Shown piece by piece: positions 34,809-45,798 of a DNA stretch of 64,000 bases (the first letter of the stretch is position 1; each line of letters begins with the position of its first letter). Both the position numbers and the translations under genes were made by a program. The stretch covers positions 1 through 64,000 of the forward strand of contig NZ_JAMXAY010000011.1 of assembly GCF_025460835.1 (NCBI RefSeq), written 5' to 3'. The notes beneath the pieces are model-generated. The model saw nothing but the letters and a program-made list of their open reading frames with translations, had not been told where the DNA came from and did not search any database. The stretch is from Parapedobacter soli (GTDB taxonomy: Bacteria > Bacteroidota > Bacteroidia > Sphingobacteriales > Sphingobacteriaceae).

Positions 34809-36935
34809 CTAACGCACAAACGCCATGGCGACCCCGCCGTCGACGTTCAACACGTTGCCGGTCGACTTATCCAACAGTCCGCCGACAAGCGCAAAACAGG
34901 CGTTGGCGATGTCATCGGGCAGGATAATCTCATTGAGCAGGGTCCGTTTCGCGTAATATGTGGGCAATTCCGCTACGGTGATGCCATAGGCCTTAGCGCG
35001 TCCTTCGGCCCATCCACCTGCCCAGATATTGCTATCGCTGATCACCGCATCGGGATTCACCACGTTCACACGGATATGGTCGGCCCCCAGTTCGGCGGCA
35101 TTCAGGCGGCTTAAGTGGAGCTGGGCCGCCTTTGCCGAGCCGTACCCGGCGTTGTTCGGCCCACTCACCAGAGCGTTCTTGCTGACGATATTGATGATAT
35201 CGCCGCCGATTGCCTGTTTCTTCAATACCGCTACTGCGGCTTGGGTAACGAGGAACTGGCCTTTTACCAACACATCATACAACAAATCCCAGTCTTTCTC
35301 TGTGTGGTCCCCAATGGATTTGGATATCGAAAGGCCGGCATTGTTCACTACGATATCAATGCCTCCGAATGCGAGCGCCGCGGTGTCGAAAGCCTCACGG
35401 ATCTGGCCAGCGTCCGTTACATCCAACAGTGCTGTGGTGTAGGCATCTCTACCAAATGCGCCGTTGAATTCCTTACCGGCTTCTTCCAGGCGTTCCGCAT
35501 TGAGGTCGTTGAGTACCACTACGCCCCCCTCTTGCACAAACTTCTTGGCGATGGCCTTGCCGATACCCCCGGCGCTGCCCGTTATCAGGGCAATTTTCCC
35601 GGAAAGGGGCTTCGGTTTCGGCATACGCTGCAATTTTGCTTCCTCCAGCAGCCAGTATTCGATATCAAACGCTTCCTGGCGGGGCAACGAGGTGTATTCA
35701 GATATGGCCTCGGCACCTTTCATCACGTTGATGGCATTGGTATAAAATTCGGCCGCCACGCGTGCGGTTTGCTTATCTTTCGAGAACGAAAACATACCGA
35801 TACCGGGATAGAGGATAATCACCGGATTCGGGTCGCGCATGGCCGGGCTATCGGGGTGTTTACACGTGTCGTAATAGTCCTTGTACATTGCCCTGTAGGC
35901 TTCGAACGCCGGGGCAAGCCTTGCTTTCAGCGCTTCGGTGTCCGACAAGTCGGCATCCGGGTCCAAATCAAGCACCAACGGGCTGATTTTGGTACGCAGG
36001 AAATGGTCGGGGCAGCTCGTTCCCAGCGGTGCCAGTCGGCCGAGATCATTGGAGTTTATGAACTCCAGCACCCGTGGGTCGTCGGTAAAGTGGCCCACCA
36101 TGCTACGCTCCGACGAGCAGAACCCCCGCAGGGTCGGCGCCAGTGCCGCCGCTTGCCTTTTGCGGTCATTAGCCGGCACGTCGGCGATTTTCGCACCCCC
36201 GAACACAGGCCGGGTCTTACCGTAATTGGCTTCAAGGTATTCGGCGCACCGTTCGATGACTGTCAGCGTATTCACATAGCTCTCATAGGCGGTGTCGCCC
36301 CAGGTAAACAAGCCATGCGATCCGAGCATGATTCCCCGTATACCCGGGTTGTCATCCAGGCATTGCCGCAATTGCAGTCCCAGATCAAACCCTGGCCGTT
36401 GCCATTCCACCCAGCCTACTTCACCTTTGAAGAGCTCTTGGGTAATACGTTTGCCGTCTTTGGCTGCGGCGATGGCGATGGCGGCATCGGGGTGTAAGTG
36501 GTCGATATGCTTGAACGGCAAAAAGCCATGCAACGGCGTATCGATGGAGGGTGCTTTCGATTGCAGGTCGTAAATACAGTGGTTGAACAATTCCACCATC
36601 CCGTCCTCATGCTCGATACCGCGGTACACCTGTTCGAGGCTCCGCAGGCGGTCTACGTATAGCGCCGCAAGGCCACTGCGCGTGAGCGTACCGATATCGC
36701 CACCCGATCCCTTGATCCACATCACTTCGGTTTCGTTTCCTGTGAGCGGGTCTTTGGCTATTGCTTTGCACGATGTATTGCCCCCACCGTAGTTCGTGAG
36801 GCGCAGGTCGGCACCCAACAGGTTGGATCGGTAAAGTAAAAGTGCTACCTCGTCACCTTCCAATTCGGCGGCCTTCTCGTGGTCCCATAAATAACTCACA
36901 TGCTTAAATGCATCTTTTTCAATGATATTTGACAT
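34809..36935 (-). CDS. rhaEW: bifunctional rhamnulose-1-phosphate aldolase / L-lactaldehyde dehydrogenase
   Basis: This 708-residue fusion has two parts. Residues 1 to about 430 are a class II aldolase domain with TNYGGGNTSCK, WIKGSGGDIG and LGSHGLFTWGD, the last carrying a metal-binding His. From about 435, a complete SDR domain follows with TGSAGGIGK, NNAGLS and YGSAK. Enzymes of this architecture split L-rhamnulose-1-phosphate into dihydroxyacetone phosphate and L-lactaldehyde, and oxidise the aldehyde to L-lactate. Fusion likely keeps the reactive aldehyde from escaping. The gene lies between rhaT and rhaI in one operon. In this family the SDR half carries the dehydrogenase activity, which I infer by homology. 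Confidence 0.9.
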   Translation of the reverse strand: MSNIIEKDAFKHVSYLWDHEKAAELEGDEVALLLYRSNLLGADLRLTNYGGGNTSCKAIAKDPLTGNETEVMWIKGSGGDIGTLTRSGLAALYVDRLRSLEQVYRGIEHEDGMVELFNHCIYDLQSKAPSIDTPLHGFLPFKHIDHLHPDAAIAIAAAKDGKRITQELFKGEVGWVEWQRPGFDLGLQLRQCLDDNPGIRGIMLGSHGLFTWGDTAYESYVNTLTVIERCAEYLEANYGKTRPVFGGAKIADVPANDRKRQAAALAPTLRGFCSSERSMVGHFTDDPRVLEFINSNDLGRLAPLGTSCPDHFLRTKISPLVLDLDPDADLSDTEALKARLAPAFEAYRAMYKDYYDTCKHPDSPAMRDPNPVIILYPGIGMFSFSKDKQTARVAAEFYTNAINVMKGAEAISEYTSLPRQEAFDIEYWLLEEAKLQRMPKPKPLSGKIALITGSAGGIGKAIAKKFVQEGGVVVLNDLNAERLEEAGKEFNGAFGRDAYTTALLDVTDAGQIREAFDTAALAFGGIDIVVNNAGLSISKSIGDHTEKDWDLLYDVLVKGQFLVTQAAVAVLKKQAIGGDIINIVSKNALVSGPNNAGYGSAKAAQLHLSRLNAAELGADHIRVNVVNPDAVISDSNIWAGGWAEGRAKAYGITVAELPTYYAKRTLLNEIILPDDIANACFALVGGLLDKSTGNVLNVDGGVAMAFVR

Positions 36936-36991
36936 CTCACTTATTGTTTATTTCGTTTTATGTGTTACTCAACTGATTTACGGTTTACAAC

Positions 36992-38074
36992 CTAGCCATC
37001 CAACGTTCTTGCAAATCCCACCAGCAAAATGGATAGAATGATGGTTGCAATGCCGCCTATAATGGTAGCATACGTTTTCTTGCTCACCCCTTTCCATTCT
37101 TTCAGGATAACGCCCCAAGCATTGGCAATGAGGATAATGAATGCCATGTGCAGTATCCACGAGCTAGCGCCATTGCCCAATCGGCTTTCTCCCATTCCAT
37201 AGAAGAAAAACTGCAGATACCAGGTGGTGCCGGCCAGTGCGCAAAAGAAAATATTGCGTGCGATGGGGGTTTTCGTATTCACATAGTCGCCGAACGTTTT
37301 ATTGCGGGCATTCAAAAACATGCACCAGAGGAAATTGGTGGTAAGTCCACCCCACAGCACAACTACGTAGGTTACGTTATTTTGGAACAAGAACTCCCCC
37401 TGCCCCGGATTGGCCGCCTTCCACAGGTCGTTAGCCACATTGGCCATCGGCTTACCCGCTTCCAGCCCGAAATTGAAGCAGGCGCTAAGCACCCCCGACA
37501 CGATGCCGACGATGAGTCCCGTTCCGAATTTGTAATCTTTATTGCCGCTGGCATCTGCAGTGCCTACCGTGAGCTCGCGCTCTTTCAGCACCCCCGCTTT
37601 ACCACAAAGGTAGATACCGAAAACACAGATTGCCAAGCCAATCAACACGGTCCGGCCTCCTGTGGTGGTGAAAAACAAGTCGATGGTATCCTTACCCTCG
37701 GCGCCCACGAAGTAGTAATAGATAGACGGCACCAACGAACCGAATACCATGGTAAGCCCCAGGATGATGCTACTGCCCAAGGATACGCCCAGGTAGCGCA
37801 CACCCAGCCCATAGGTCAGCCCGCCGATACCCCAAAGCAGGCCGAACAGGAACGAATAGCCCAACGTACTGCTATCGGCCTGCCGGATGATATCGGCAAA
37901 GCCGGGGATGGTAATATAGGCGGCCAGCGGCGGCACGATAAGCCACGAGAACAGTCCACCGACAATCCAAAAGCTCTCCCAAGCCCAGCCTTTCACCTTC
38001 TTATAAGGCACATAAAAACTCCCCGAGGCAAACCCGCCGACGAAATGGAAAAATACTCCCGCTAATGCATGCAT
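36992..38074 (-). CDS. rhaT: L-rhamnose:H+ symporter RhaT
   Basis: This 360-residue permease of the drug/metabolite transporter superfamily has about ten hydrophobic helices. The N-terminal FVGGFASGSFYVPYKKVKGW segment and the central SGVLSACFNFGLEAGKP segment are characteristic of RhaT. It imports L-rhamnose with protons and is the first gene of the operon, so the promoter and any rhamnose operator should lie in the 190 bp upstream. A 10-bp direct repeat at 38141-38160 is the best operator candidate. No regulator gene is in the cluster. Confidence 0.93.
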   Translation of the reverse strand: MHALAGVFFHFVGGFASGSFYVPYKKVKGWAWESFWIVGGLFSWLIVPPLAAYITIPGFADIIRQADSSTLGYSFLFGLLWGIGGLTYGLGVRYLGVSLGSSIILGLTMVFGSLVPSIYYYFVGAEGKDTIDLFFTTTGGRTVLIGLAICVFGIYLCGKAGVLKERELTVGTADASGNKDYKFGTGLIVGIVSGVLSACFNFGLEAGKPMANVANDLWKAANPGQGEFLFQNNVTYVVVLWGGLTTNFLWCMFLNARNKTFGDYVNTKTPIARNIFFCALAGTTWYLQFFFYGMGESRLGNGASSWILHMAFIILIANAWGVILKEWKGVSKKTYATIIGGIATIILSILLVGFARTLDG

Positions 38075-38140
38075 ATCAAATACGGTTAAAATTTGGTCAT
38101 TAGTTAATGAATTAAGAGCGCAAGATAGAAAACATGAAAA

Positions 38141-38160
38141 TACGAACTGTTATGAGCTGT
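38141..38160. promoter_or_regulatory. 10-bp direct repeat upstream of rhaT, possible operator
   Basis: TACGAACTGT and TATGAGCTGT are adjacent 10-bp units identical at eight positions, one helical turn apart and about 70 bp upstream of the rhaT ATG. AraC-type sugar regulators often bind such direct repeats. No regulator is known here. Confidence 0.35.
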
Positions 38161-38268
38161 CATGTTTGGTTCAGGTTGGCGACTTTTTTTTGGATCGATT
38201 TCGATTTAAACAATAAAAGCCGTAATATCGTGTTCTTAAAATAAAAATAGCGATTACAACTAACGAAT

Positions 38269-38874
38269 ATGAGAAACTTTACAATGCTTGCGATCCTGAT
38301 CGCCACTTTGTCTATTGGGAATGTTTTTGGCCAAAGTACCACTACGCGCACACAGCCCAAGGGCTCGCTCACCAGCGGTACGATCGACAGCCAATTCGAC
38401 TACCTATATGCGATTTCGCGGACTCAGGACGGTTTTGAGCATGTACGCCGGGCCAACCTGGAGCTGATCCGGAAAAATGTGGCCGACTCCATCCGTGCGC
38501 TCACCCGGGAAATAACCGCCCTGAAGGCGAAAGAGGACGGCCAGCAAGCGGCTGTAAGTGCAATGACCGATTCGCTTGCGCTGGTACGGGAAGAACTCCA
38601 AACCGCCGAGCAGGAGAAAGACAGCTTTTCCTTCATTGGCATATCGTTGAAAAAGGCTACCTATAGCCTAATCATGTGGGGCATTGTACTGCTGCTGGCT
38701 GCCGCGCTGGCCATCTACGTGTACCGGTTTAACCAGAGCCACGTGGTAACGCGCGACACCAAGAAAGCCATCGCCGACCTTCAGGACGAATTTGACCAAC
38801 ACCGCAAAAGAGCTATGGAAAAAGAGCAAAAACTGAAGCGCCAATTACAAGACGAAATCAATAAGCGGCTGTGA
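38269..38874 (+). CDS. membrane-anchored coiled-coil protein of unknown function
   Basis: This 201-residue protein has a signal peptide (about 1-21), a polar region, a coiled coil at about 62-118, one transmembrane helix at 132-153 (IMWGIVLLLAAALAIYVY) and a charged cytoplasmic coiled tail that ends in KRQLQDEINKRL. This layout suggests an inner-membrane protein with a periplasmic coiled coil, perhaps a scaffold. I see no enzymatic motif. It is divergent from the rhamnose operon and lies upstream of atpD, which has its own promoter, so a functional link to either is not evident. Confidence 0.7.
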   Translation: MRNFTMLAILIATLSIGNVFGQSTTTRTQPKGSLTSGTIDSQFDYLYAISRTQDGFEHVRRANLELIRKNVADSIRALTREITALKAKEDGQQAAVSAMTDSLALVREELQTAEQEKDSFSFIGISLKKATYSLIMWGIVLLLAAALAIYVYRFNQSHVVTRDTKKAIADLQDEFDQHRKRAMEKEQKLKRQLQDEINKRL

Positions 38875-38908
38875 TGGCATGGAGCTAAACAATTGTTTAA
38901 ATTTATAT

Positions 38909-38938
38909 TTGCTTTTAAATCTTTAAAGCGTATTTTTG
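38909..38938 (+). promoter_or_regulatory. promoter of atpDC
   Basis: TTG (38909-38911), a 19-bp spacer and TATTTTTG (38931-38938) match the consensus exactly. Transcription should start about 60 bp before ATG 39007. Confidence 0.82.
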
Positions 38939-38961
38939 CAGACCAAAATCGAGGCGCTTAA

Positions 38962-40509
<1,548 letters not shown>

Positions 40510-40521
40510 TATAGTAGATGT

Positions 40522-40690
40522 GAGACGTTAGACACGAGACACGAGACACGAGACACGAGACACGAGACACGAGACATTAGACGTGAGATTTGAGATTTGA
40601 GATACGGGAAAGAAAGAATCGAGCATAAAGAGTCTCTCAAATCTGACATCTCAAATCTCAAATCTGACATCTCATATCCCATATCCCAAA
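40522..40690. repeat. heptamer tandem repeat with opposed arms between atpD and atpC
   Basis: Twelve 7-bp units of the type GAGACAC, GAGACAT, TAGACGT or GAGATTT run from 40522 to 40605. After about 29 bases, eight complementary-type units (TCTCAAA, TCTGACA, TCTCATA, TCCCATA) run from 40635 to 40690. The GAGATTT part of the left arm can pair with the TCTCAAA part of the right arm. The array ends only 10 bases before the atpC start codon. Confidence 0.85.
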
Positions 40691-40700
40691 TCCGATAAAA

Positions 40701-40949
40701 ATGAAACTTACCGTTATTACCCCGGATCAGCCGGTTTTTGAAGGAGACGTTACCTCGGTGACCGTTCCCGGTACCGCCGGTGCTTTTGAAGTACTGGAAA
40801 ACCACGCACCGATCGTGTCGACCTTAGACAAGGGGACTGTCATCATCCGAACCGCAAAAGGCGAAGAGAATGTTAGAATTACCGGTGGCGTTGTGGAGGT
40901 AATCCACAACAACGTCACCGTACTTGCCGAAGGGATAACGGAAAAGTAA
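40701..40949 (+). CDS. atpC: F1Fo ATP synthase epsilon subunit
   Basis: This 82-residue protein matches the N-terminal beta-sandwich of the epsilon subunit: MKLTVITPDQPVFEGDV, then VPGTAGAFEVLENHAP and the GGVVEV-N-VTVLAE end. It lacks the C-terminal helical hairpin that inhibits the rotor in E. coli. Short epsilon subunits of this size are normal in Bacteroidota. It should be co-transcribed with atpD. A heptamer repeat with opposed arms lies between the two, just before the ATG, and could affect its expression. A strong terminator follows. Confidence 0.93.
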   Translation: MKLTVITPDQPVFEGDVTSVTVPGTAGAFEVLENHAPIVSTLDKGTVIIRTAKGEENVRITGGVVEVIHNNVTVLAEGITEK

Positions 40950-40970
40950 AAGCTAAAAAAATAAGTGAAT

Positions 40971-41008
40971 AAAGCCCTCCGGTGAGTACATTACCGGAGG
41001 GCTTTTTC
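40971..41008 (+). terminator. intrinsic terminator after atpC
   Basis: AAAGCCCTCCGGT (40971-40983) pairs perfectly with ACCGGAGGGCTTT (40993-41005), with a 9-base loop and a T-rich tail. Confidence 0.93.
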
Positions 41009-41341
41009 TTGCAACTTTTCCGGCAACCCAGTCGGTTTTACGCAGAATTCGAGCATAGATCAGCCAAGCCATAAAAAATGAACCGAATACCAAAATCGGA
41101 TTTGGTTTATACTTATCAAACTTATATTCGTTATCACACCTATAATTATAATAAATATTTTGTAATACAGCAAAAAACAATACAACATTCTGTTTTGAAA
41201 AATTACTGTTTTGCTATTGCCAATAATAAATAAAGGTCATACCTTAATGAAGTCAAAAACAGACACCCATTCAGCAGCTGGTTTTGGGGAGGTTTAACGG
41301 GGCGGTAAACGCTGCAATTAATACTATTTGGTCGGGGAGCA
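41009..41341. other. leader region of the branched-chain amino acid cluster
   Basis: This 330-bp AT-rich stretch should carry the promoter of the ilv-leu cluster, but no exact TTG/TAnnTTTG pair was found. A 16-codon ORF (41247-41297) lies in it, but it lacks runs of Leu, Ile or Val codons, so it is not an obvious attenuator leader peptide. Confidence 0.4.
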
Positions 41342-42232
41342 ATGAAGTACTTCGATAAAAACGCATGGATTTATTTGGACGGCCGGTTTGTAAAGGCCGA
41401 GGCTGCCGGGGCCGACCTGTTCAGCCAATCGGTGCATTACGGGTTTTCGGCCATCGAGGGTATCCGTGCATACAATACACACAACGGCACACGCCTGTTC
41501 AAAGCCGAACAGCATTATGACCGTCTCCGCCGCTCATGCGAGCAGGTCGGCATAGATTTCCCGTGGGACACAAACGCGTTGGTAGACAAAACGTATGAAC
41601 TGCTCGACAGGAACAACCTGCGGAGTGCATACATCCGGCCGCTGGTTACCACCGGGCGCAACATGTACCTCACGCCGGCCCAAGACACCAGCATATCCAT
41701 TACCGCATGGGAGTGGGGGCCTTTCCTGGGCGCAGGCTTGATCAGCACCACCCTATCACCTCACCGGCGGCCATCCCCCTTATCGGTGCCCGCCACGGCC
41801 AAGGTATCCGGCCAATACGTAGCCTCTATCCTCGCTACCACCGAGGCTGGCAAACGGGGGTTCGACGAAGCTATCTTATTGGACCAAGAGGGATTCGTAG
41901 CCCAGGCATCGAGCAATAATCTGTTCATCGAAAAAAACAATACCCTGTACACGCCGGCACGGGGCCACATATTCCCGGGGATTACAAGGCAGGCCGTACT
42001 GGAACTCGCCAGCATTTTCAGCATCACAGTCGTTGAAAAGCAACTCACTCCCGACGACTTGAAAACAGCCGACAGTGCGTTTCTGACGGGCACGGCCACG
42101 GGTATCGTAGGTATAGCCTCGCTGGATGGCGTCGCGTTCCCCGAGGCGTGGAGCGATACGTTGGGCGCAACGATACAACGTGCATATAAAAACCTTACAC
42201 TCGAAAAAGAGAATTACGAAGTAATCATATAA
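41342..42232 (+). CDS. ilvE: branched-chain amino acid aminotransferase
   Basis: This 296-residue fold-type IV PLP enzyme carries out the last step of valine, leucine and isoleucine synthesis. It has the VHYGFSAIEGIRAYNT segment, RPLVTTG, and GFDEAILLDQEGFVAQASSNNLF near residues 175-200. The catalytic lysine lies in the AKVSGQYVASI region, and ELASIFSITVVEKQLT is near the end. It is the first gene of the cluster. The next gene starts six bases after its stop. Confidence 0.93.
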   Translation: MKYFDKNAWIYLDGRFVKAEAAGADLFSQSVHYGFSAIEGIRAYNTHNGTRLFKAEQHYDRLRRSCEQVGIDFPWDTNALVDKTYELLDRNNLRSAYIRPLVTTGRNMYLTPAQDTSISITAWEWGPFLGAGLISTTLSPHRRPSPLSVPATAKVSGQYVASILATTEAGKRGFDEAILLDQEGFVAQASSNNLFIEKNNTLYTPARGHIFPGITRQAVLELASIFSITVVEKQLTPDDLKTADSAFLTGTATGIVGIASLDGVAFPEAWSDTLGATIQRAYKNLTLEKENYEVII

Positions 42233-42238
42233 CTAATC

Positions 42239-43936
42239 ATGCTAACGAGTCAGAAAACAGAACTAAACAAATACAGCAAGGTATTTACACAGGACAAAAC
42301 CCAGCCTGCTGCCCAAGCGATGCTTTATGGCATCGGATTAACCGATGACGACATGCAGAAAGCACAAGTCGGCATCGGGAGCATGGGGTACGACGGGAAT
42401 ACATGCAATATGCACCTCAACGACCTTGCCCAGGTGGTGAAAGAAGGGGTCTGGGGAAATGACCTCGTGGGCCTGGTATTCAACACCATCGGCGTGAGCG
42501 ACGGGATGAGCAACGGTACGGACGGTATGCGATACTCATTGGTAAGCCGCGACATCATTGCCGATAGCATCGAGGCGATTTGCGGCGGCCAGTATTACGA
42601 CGGTGTCATCACCATCCCCGGTTGCGACAAAAACATGCCCGGATCTATCATGGCAATGGCCCGGCTTAACCGGCCATCCATCATGGTATATGGCGGCACA
42701 ATCGCTCCCGGCCATTATAAGGGGCAAGACCTGAACATCGTATCGGCCTTTGAGGCGTTGGGACAAAAAATTGCAGGCGACCTTACCGACGAGGACTTCC
42801 TCGGCATCATCAAGCATACCTGCCCTGGTGCAGGGGCCTGCGGCGGCATGTACACCGCAAATACCATGGCAGCAGCCATCGAGGCCCTCGGCATGAGCCT
42901 CCCCTACTCGTCGTCCAACCCCGCGGTAAGCGAAGAGAAAAGAAGGGAATGCCTCGAAGCCGGGAAATACATCCGCATCCTCCTAGAGCGCGACATCAAG
43001 CCCTCCGATATCATGACCCGCAAAGCGTTCGAAAATGCACTCCGGGTCATCATCATCCTAGGTGGCAGTACCAATGCAGTGTTGCACTTCATCGCCATTG
43101 GAAAAAGCATAGGCATCGACATCACGCAAGATGACTTCCAACGGATGAGTGACACAACCCCGGTGCTCGCCGACTTCAAACCGAGCGGAAAATACCTCAT
43201 GCAAGACCTCCATAACTACGGTGGCGTGCCGGCAGTGATGAAATACTTGCTCAACGAAGGATTGCTGCATGGCGACTGCCTCACGGTAACGGGTCAGACA
43301 CTGGCGGAGAACCTCTCGGCTGTTACCCCCATCAACGAAATAGACCAACCCATCGTGCGCACACTCGACCAACCGATCAAACCGACGGGGCACCTCCAGA
43401 TCTTATATGGGAACCTCGCCGAAAAGGGCAGTGTCGCCAAAATATCGGGCAAGGAAGGCGAACGCTTCGAAGGACCTGCGCGCGTGTTTGATGGTGAAAA
43501 GGACCTGATTGCCGGACTGGCATCGGGGCGCGTGCGGCCCGGCGATGTGGTGGTAATCAAAAACGAAGGACCAAAAGGAGCCCCGGGCATGCCCGAAATG
43601 CTGAAACCGACATCGGCCATCATCGGTGCGGGCTTGGGCAAAAGCGTGGCATTGATCACCGACGGCCGCTTCAGCGGCGGTACCCATGGGTTTGTGGTGG
43701 GCCACATCACGCCTGAAGCTTACGAGGGTGGACTGATCGGCCTGGTGGAAGATGACGACCCCATCATCATCGATGCCGTCAATAATACGATCAACCTGAT
43801 CGTACCGGACGATATCATTGCCGAGCGCCGGGCAAAATGGGAAAAGCCGGCACTGAAAGTAACAAAAGGTGTGCTCTATAAATATGCGCGTACGGTAGCC
43901 GATGCGGCCTCCGGCTGCGTAACGGATGAATGTTGA
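42239..43936 (+). CDS. ilvD: dihydroxy-acid dehydratase
   Basis: This 565-residue iron-sulphur enzyme makes the 2-keto acid precursors of valine and isoleucine. Cluster ligands are in [12 protein letters not shown] and [14 protein letters not shown], the Mg-binding residues lie between them, and the substrate loop [15 protein letters not shown] is near the C-terminus. It is a true IlvD, unlike the sugar-acid homologue at 28057. It is co-transcribed with ilvE. Confidence 0.95.
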   Translation: MLTSQKTELNKYSKVFTQDKTQPAAQAMLYGIGLTDDDMQKAQVGIGSMGYDGNTCNMHLNDLAQVVKEGVWGNDLVGLVFNTIGVSDGMSNGTDGMRYSLVSRDIIADSIEAICGGQYYDGVITIPGCDKNMPGSIMAMARLNRPSIMVYGGTIAPGHYKGQDLNIVSAFEALGQKIAGDLTDEDFLGIIKHTCPGAGACGGMYTANTMAAAIEALGMSLPYSSSNPAVSEEKRRECLEAGKYIRILLERDIKPSDIMTRKAFENALRVIIILGGSTNAVLHFIAIGKSIGIDITQDDFQRMSDTTPVLADFKPSGKYLMQDLHNYGGVPAVMKYLLNEGLLHGDCLTVTGQTLAENLSAVTPINEIDQPIVRTLDQPIKPTGHLQILYGNLAEKGSVAKISGKEGERFEGPARVFDGEKDLIAGLASGRVRPGDVVVIKNEGPKGAPGMPEMLKPTSAIIGAGLGKSVALITDGRFSGGTHGFVVGHITPEAYEGGLIGLVEDDDPIIIDAVNNTINLIVPDDIIAERRAKWEKPALKVTKGVLYKYARTVADAASGCVTDEC

Positions 43937-44006
43937 TTGAAAAGCCAGCAGTAGTTAGGTCAGTCTAACGTCAGCAAAGCTTAAAGCTAAAACAAAAACA
44001 AAAATC

Positions 44007-45758
44007 ATGAACACGTTGGAAATCACGAAAGACAACACACAGGCACCATTGAAGGACGACACGCAAACGACGCCGTTAACCGGCGCGCAGGCCGTGTTGG
44101 AAGCGTTGATAGCGGAAGGCGTAGACACCATATTCGGCTATCCGGGTGGTGCCATTATGCCCATATATGATGCGCTGTACGATTACAGCGAAAAAATCAG
44201 GCATATCCTGGTGCGCCACGAGCAGGGCAGCATCCACGCCGCCCAGGGCTATGCCCGCACATCGGGCCGTGTGGGGGTGGTTTTTGCCACCAGCGGTCCG
44301 GGAGCCACCAACCTGGTAACCGGCCTTGCCGATGCCATGATCGATAGCAACCCCGTGGTCTGCATCACGGGCCAGGTATTTGCACACCTTCTGGGTACCG
44401 ATGCTTTCCAGGAAACCGACGTGATCAACATCACGGCACCGATTACCAAGTGGAATTACCAGGTTACCGATGCATGTGAAATCCCAACGGCATTGGCCAA
44501 AGCCTTCCACGTAGCCCGCACGGGCCGGCCGGGCCCCGTATTGATCGACATCACCAAGAATGCGCAGGTCCAGTCGTTCGACTACCCCGGCTATCAGATA
44601 TGCAACCACATCCGGAGCTACCGCCCCAAACCCATCGTACGCCGGGAATACGTCCAACAGGCGGCAGAACTCATCAACAGCGCGAAGAAACCGTTTATCC
44701 TCTTCGGCCAGGGGGTCATCATCGGCAAGGCCGAAGCTGAATTCAAGGCATTTATAGAAAAAGCAGGTATCCCTGCGGCAGCTACGGTGATGGGCCTCAG
44801 CGCGCTGGAAACCGACCACCCGCTGCATGTGGGGATGTTGGGCATGCACGGCAACTACGCGCCCAACGTACTGACCAACGATTGTGATGTGCTTATTGCC
44901 ATCGGCATGCGGTTTGACGACCGTGTAACCGGCCGGTTGGACAAATACGCCAAACAGGCTAAGGTGGTCCACCTCGACATCGATCCGGCAGAAATAGATA
45001 AAAACGTAAAAACAACCGTGGCCGTGTGGGGCGACTGCAAAGAAACCCTGCCATTGCTTACGGAGCTGGTGGAACAGCGCGAGCACAAAGAATGGCTGGC
45101 ACGCTTCCGCGCACTGGAGCAGGAAGAAATCAAGGAAGTGATCCACGATGAGCTCAACCCGACGTCCGACATCATGACCATGGGGGAAGCGATCAGGGTG
45201 ATCAACGAACTCACCGGTGGCGATGCAGTAGTCGTTACCGACGTCGGCCAGCACCAGATGGTAGCCTGCCGCTATGCGAAGTTCAGTAAATCGAAGAGCA
45301 GTGTTACCTCCGGTGGCTTGGGCACCATGGGCTTCGGGCTCCCGGCCGCAATCGGGGCCTGGTACGGTGCACCCGACCGCACAGTGGTTGCCGTCATCGG
45401 CGATGGCGGCATACAGATGACCATCCAGGAATTTGGCACCATCATGCAATTCGGGGCTAAAGTGAAAATCCTCGTGCTCAACAACGAGTTCCTGGGAATG
45501 GTGCGCCAATGGCAGCAGCTCTTCCACGATAGGCGCTACTCATTCGTGAACATCACCAGTCCGGATTTCGTTACCGTGGCAAAGGGCTACGGCATACCGG
45601 GCCGCAGCATCAGCGACCGCAAAGACCTCAAACAGGCCATGCAGGAAATGATAGACTACGACGGATCTTACTTCCTGGAAGTGATGGTAGGCAAGGAAAA
45701 CAACGTCTTCCCCATGGTACCACAGGGTAGCAGCGTAAGTGAAATCAGGTTAAAGTGA
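44007..45758 (+). CDS. ilvB: acetolactate synthase, large (catalytic) subunit
   Basis: This 583-residue thiamine-diphosphate enzyme condenses two pyruvates, or pyruvate and 2-oxobutyrate. The catalytic Glu lies in LVRHEQGSIHAAQGYA, and the ThDP-Mg motif GDGGIQMTIQE-N-VKILVLNN is near the C-terminus. A polar N-terminal extension of about 25 residues precedes the conserved core. It should act with the regulatory subunit encoded 40 bp downstream. Confidence 0.95.
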   Translation: MNTLEITKDNTQAPLKDDTQTTPLTGAQAVLEALIAEGVDTIFGYPGGAIMPIYDALYDYSEKIRHILVRHEQGSIHAAQGYARTSGRVGVVFATSGPGATNLVTGLADAMIDSNPVVCITGQVFAHLLGTDAFQETDVINITAPITKWNYQVTDACEIPTALAKAFHVARTGRPGPVLIDITKNAQVQSFDYPGYQICNHIRSYRPKPIVRREYVQQAAELINSAKKPFILFGQGVIIGKAEAEFKAFIEKAGIPAAATVMGLSALETDHPLHVGMLGMHGNYAPNVLTNDCDVLIAIGMRFDDRVTGRLDKYAKQAKVVHLDIDPAEIDKNVKTTVAVWGDCKETLPLLTELVEQREHKEWLARFRALEQEEIKEVIHDELNPTSDIMTMGEAIRVINELTGGDAVVVTDVGQHQMVACRYAKFSKSKSSVTSGGLGTMGFGLPAAIGAWYGAPDRTVVAVIGDGGIQMTIQEFGTIMQFGAKVKILVLNNEFLGMVRQWQQLFHDRRYSFVNITSPDFVTVAKGYGIPGRSISDRKDLKQAMQEMIDYDGSYFLEVMVGKENNVFPMVPQGSSVSEIRLK

Positions 45759-45798
45759 TTCAATCTTTGGGGTTTTATTAATTTTTGACTTTAAAAAA

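Noticed and set aside
35115-36497. 460-codon plus-strand open frame antisense to rhaEW
   Set aside because: It is a mirror of the strong codon bias of the real gene. Its translation is rich in Cys, His, Gly and Arg and lacks any domain.
40522-40690. CRISPR-like array
   Set aside because: Repeats are contiguous 7-mers without spacers, and no cas gene is present.
40953-41180. 75-codon minus-strand ORF behind atpC
   Set aside because: It runs through the perfect atpC terminator hairpin and has no ribosome site or family resemblance.
44076-45527. 483-codon minus-strand open frame antisense to ilvB
   Set aside because: It lies wholly within ilvB, which has full catalytic motifs. The antisense product has no recognisable motif.
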